A stretch of DNA of 64,000 bases from Bacillus sp. FSL K6-3431 (GTDB lineage Bacteria; Bacillota; Bacilli; Bacillales; Bacillaceae_C). The DNA is taken from the NCBI RefSeq assembly GCF_038002605.1, contig NZ_JBBOCT010000001.1, positions 3,968,001 to 4,032,000 of the forward strand. The letters are read 5' to 3'. Below the pieces are notes generated by a model that saw only the letters and a program-made list of their open reading frames with translations, did not search any database and was not told the origin of the DNA. Made by a program: the position numbers and the translations under genes. How positions within the stretch are numbered: the stretch's first letter is position 1; each line of letters starts with the position of its first letter. This document shows positions 63,136-64,000 of this stretch, in pieces.

Positions 63136-64000
63136 ATGAATACACGAGCATTCAAGCAAAATCTAAGAGGTTACTTATTTATTAGTCCGTTTGTCATTGG
63201 ATTTCTTGCTTTTACCCTCATACCTATTTTAACTTCGCTATATTTTTCTTTTACTAAATATAATTTGCTTTCACCACCGACTTGGATCGGTTTAGACAAT
63301 TTTAAAAAAATGTTCTCAGATGATCCGAGATACTGGAAGTCATTAAAGGTAACCCTCATTTATGTTTTCGGAGGGGTTCCACTTAGACTCGCGTTTGCAC
63401 TTTTAATCGCGATGATTTTGAATACCGCATCAAGAGCCGTGGGATTGTATCGAACATTATTCTATTTACCTTCATTAATTGGGGGAAGTGTAGCAGTAGC
63501 AATCATGTGGAGAAATATTTTCGGCGATACCGGACTCGTGAATGTAGCACTCACACTTATCGGTCTACCAGGAGTCCGTTGGTTCGGTGATCCCTTCGCT
63601 GCACTATGGATGCTCATCTTTTTATCTGTATGGCAATTTGGATCATCCATGCTGATATTCCTTGCAGGATTGAAAGGAATTCCGTCGACATACTTTGAAG
63701 CGGCAAGCGTAGATGGTGCAAGCTTTTGGCAAAAGTTCACTAAAATCACATTACCGATGCTGAGTCCTGTGATATTATTCAACACGATCATGCAAACCAT
63801 TGCTGCCTTTATGACATTTGTACCTGCGTTTATCATTTCCAAAGGTACGGGTGGTCCGCTTGATGGTACTTTGCTTTATTCACTTTATCTCTTTAAACAA
63901 GGATTTGAGTTCTTCAATATGGGATATGCATCGGCAATGGCTTGGGTTATGTTACTCATCGTTGGTGTATTAACAGCTGTTGTATTCTTGACCTCGAAGT
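63136..64000 (+). CDS. Sugar ABC transporter permease, cut by window edge
   Basis: The frame runs open from ATG 63,136 (behind AAAGGAGAT) to the end of the window. It encodes 288 residues with six predicted membrane helices and the EAA motif in YFEAASVDGASFWQKFTKIT. It is the first permease (MalF/UgpA/YesP type) of a carbohydrate-uptake CUT1 system. Only the last few residues are likely missing. A second permease gene should follow. Confidence 0.93.
   Translation, partial: MNTRAFKQNLRGYLFISPFVIGFLAFTLIPILTSLYFSFTKYNLLSPPTWIGLDNFKKMFSDDPRYWKSLKVTLIYVFGGVPLRLAFALLIAMILNTASRAVGLYRTLFYLPSLIGGSVAVAIMWRNIFGDTGLVNVALTLIGLPGVRWFGDPFAALWMLIFLSVWQFGSSMLIFLAGLKGIPSTYFEAASVDGASFWQKFTKITLPMLSPVILFNTIMQTIAAFMTFVPAFIISKGTGGPLDGTLLYSLYLFKQGFEFFNMGYASAMAWVMLLIVGVLTAVVFLTSK

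Overview
The window is AT-rich DNA from a low-GC, endospore-forming Firmicute of the Bacillaceae type. The support is strong purine-rich ribosome binding sites, frequent GTG and TTG starts, rho-independent terminators at most convergent ends, a CotA-type spore-coat laccase, a sporulation-type PAS histidine kinase, a SwrC/YerP-type RND pump with its TetR partner, and YesM/YesN-type sugar regulators. I found no rRNA, tRNA, CRISPR array or intact transposase.

Positions 1-13,000 are a decaying accessory region. A duplicated rrf2 / thioredoxin-reductase-like module has lost opposite genes in its two copies. Around it lie broken copies of a GyrI-like effector domain, a pectate-lyase-type beta-helix protein with a FIMAH tail, a DUF402 protein, methyltransferase pieces and a small membrane protein. 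Intact genes between them encode two methyltransferases, a zinc-dependent phospholipase-like protein, a beta-propeller protein, a DUF418 membrane protein, a TIMP-like secreted protein and a six-helix membrane protein.

Positions 13,000-36,000 hold mostly intact single genes. They include an MFS exporter behind what looks like a leader-peptide attenuator, a small P-loop kinase, a Gfo/Idh oxidoreductase, divergent TetR/RND genes around a strong promoter-operator, an XRE-cupin regulator divergent from a LysE exporter, an HxlR regulator, an epimerase and an aldo/keto reductase. A TetM-like ribosomal-protection GTPase, PhnA, AzlCD, a dead Uma2 gene, CotA, a coiled-coil protein and a polysaccharide deacetylase follow.

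Positions 36,500-48,700 form a carbohydrate island: an RpiR regulator, a PTS EIIA, an M20 amidohydrolase, a GPH symporter, sugar isomerases, a PTS EIICB and a NagB-like deaminase. Two pseudogenes (an isomerase and a Gfo/Idh dehydrogenase) and several catabolite-repression-like sites lie within it. The gene set fits uptake of an N-substituted amino sugar, removal of the substituent, deamination and isomerisation. The substrate cannot be read from sequence.

Positions 49,200-56,200 carry a translationally coupled signalling operon (PAS kinase, NarL-type kinase, response regulator) followed by a three-gene ABC-2 exporter. Positions 56,700-64,000 carry a YesM/YesN two-component system, two paralogous sugar-binding lipoproteins and the start of an ABC permease cut by the window edge.

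Two intergenic minisatellites, about 20 kb apart, are built from the same family of roughly 20-base units. They are the clearest structure that ordinary annotation does not explain.
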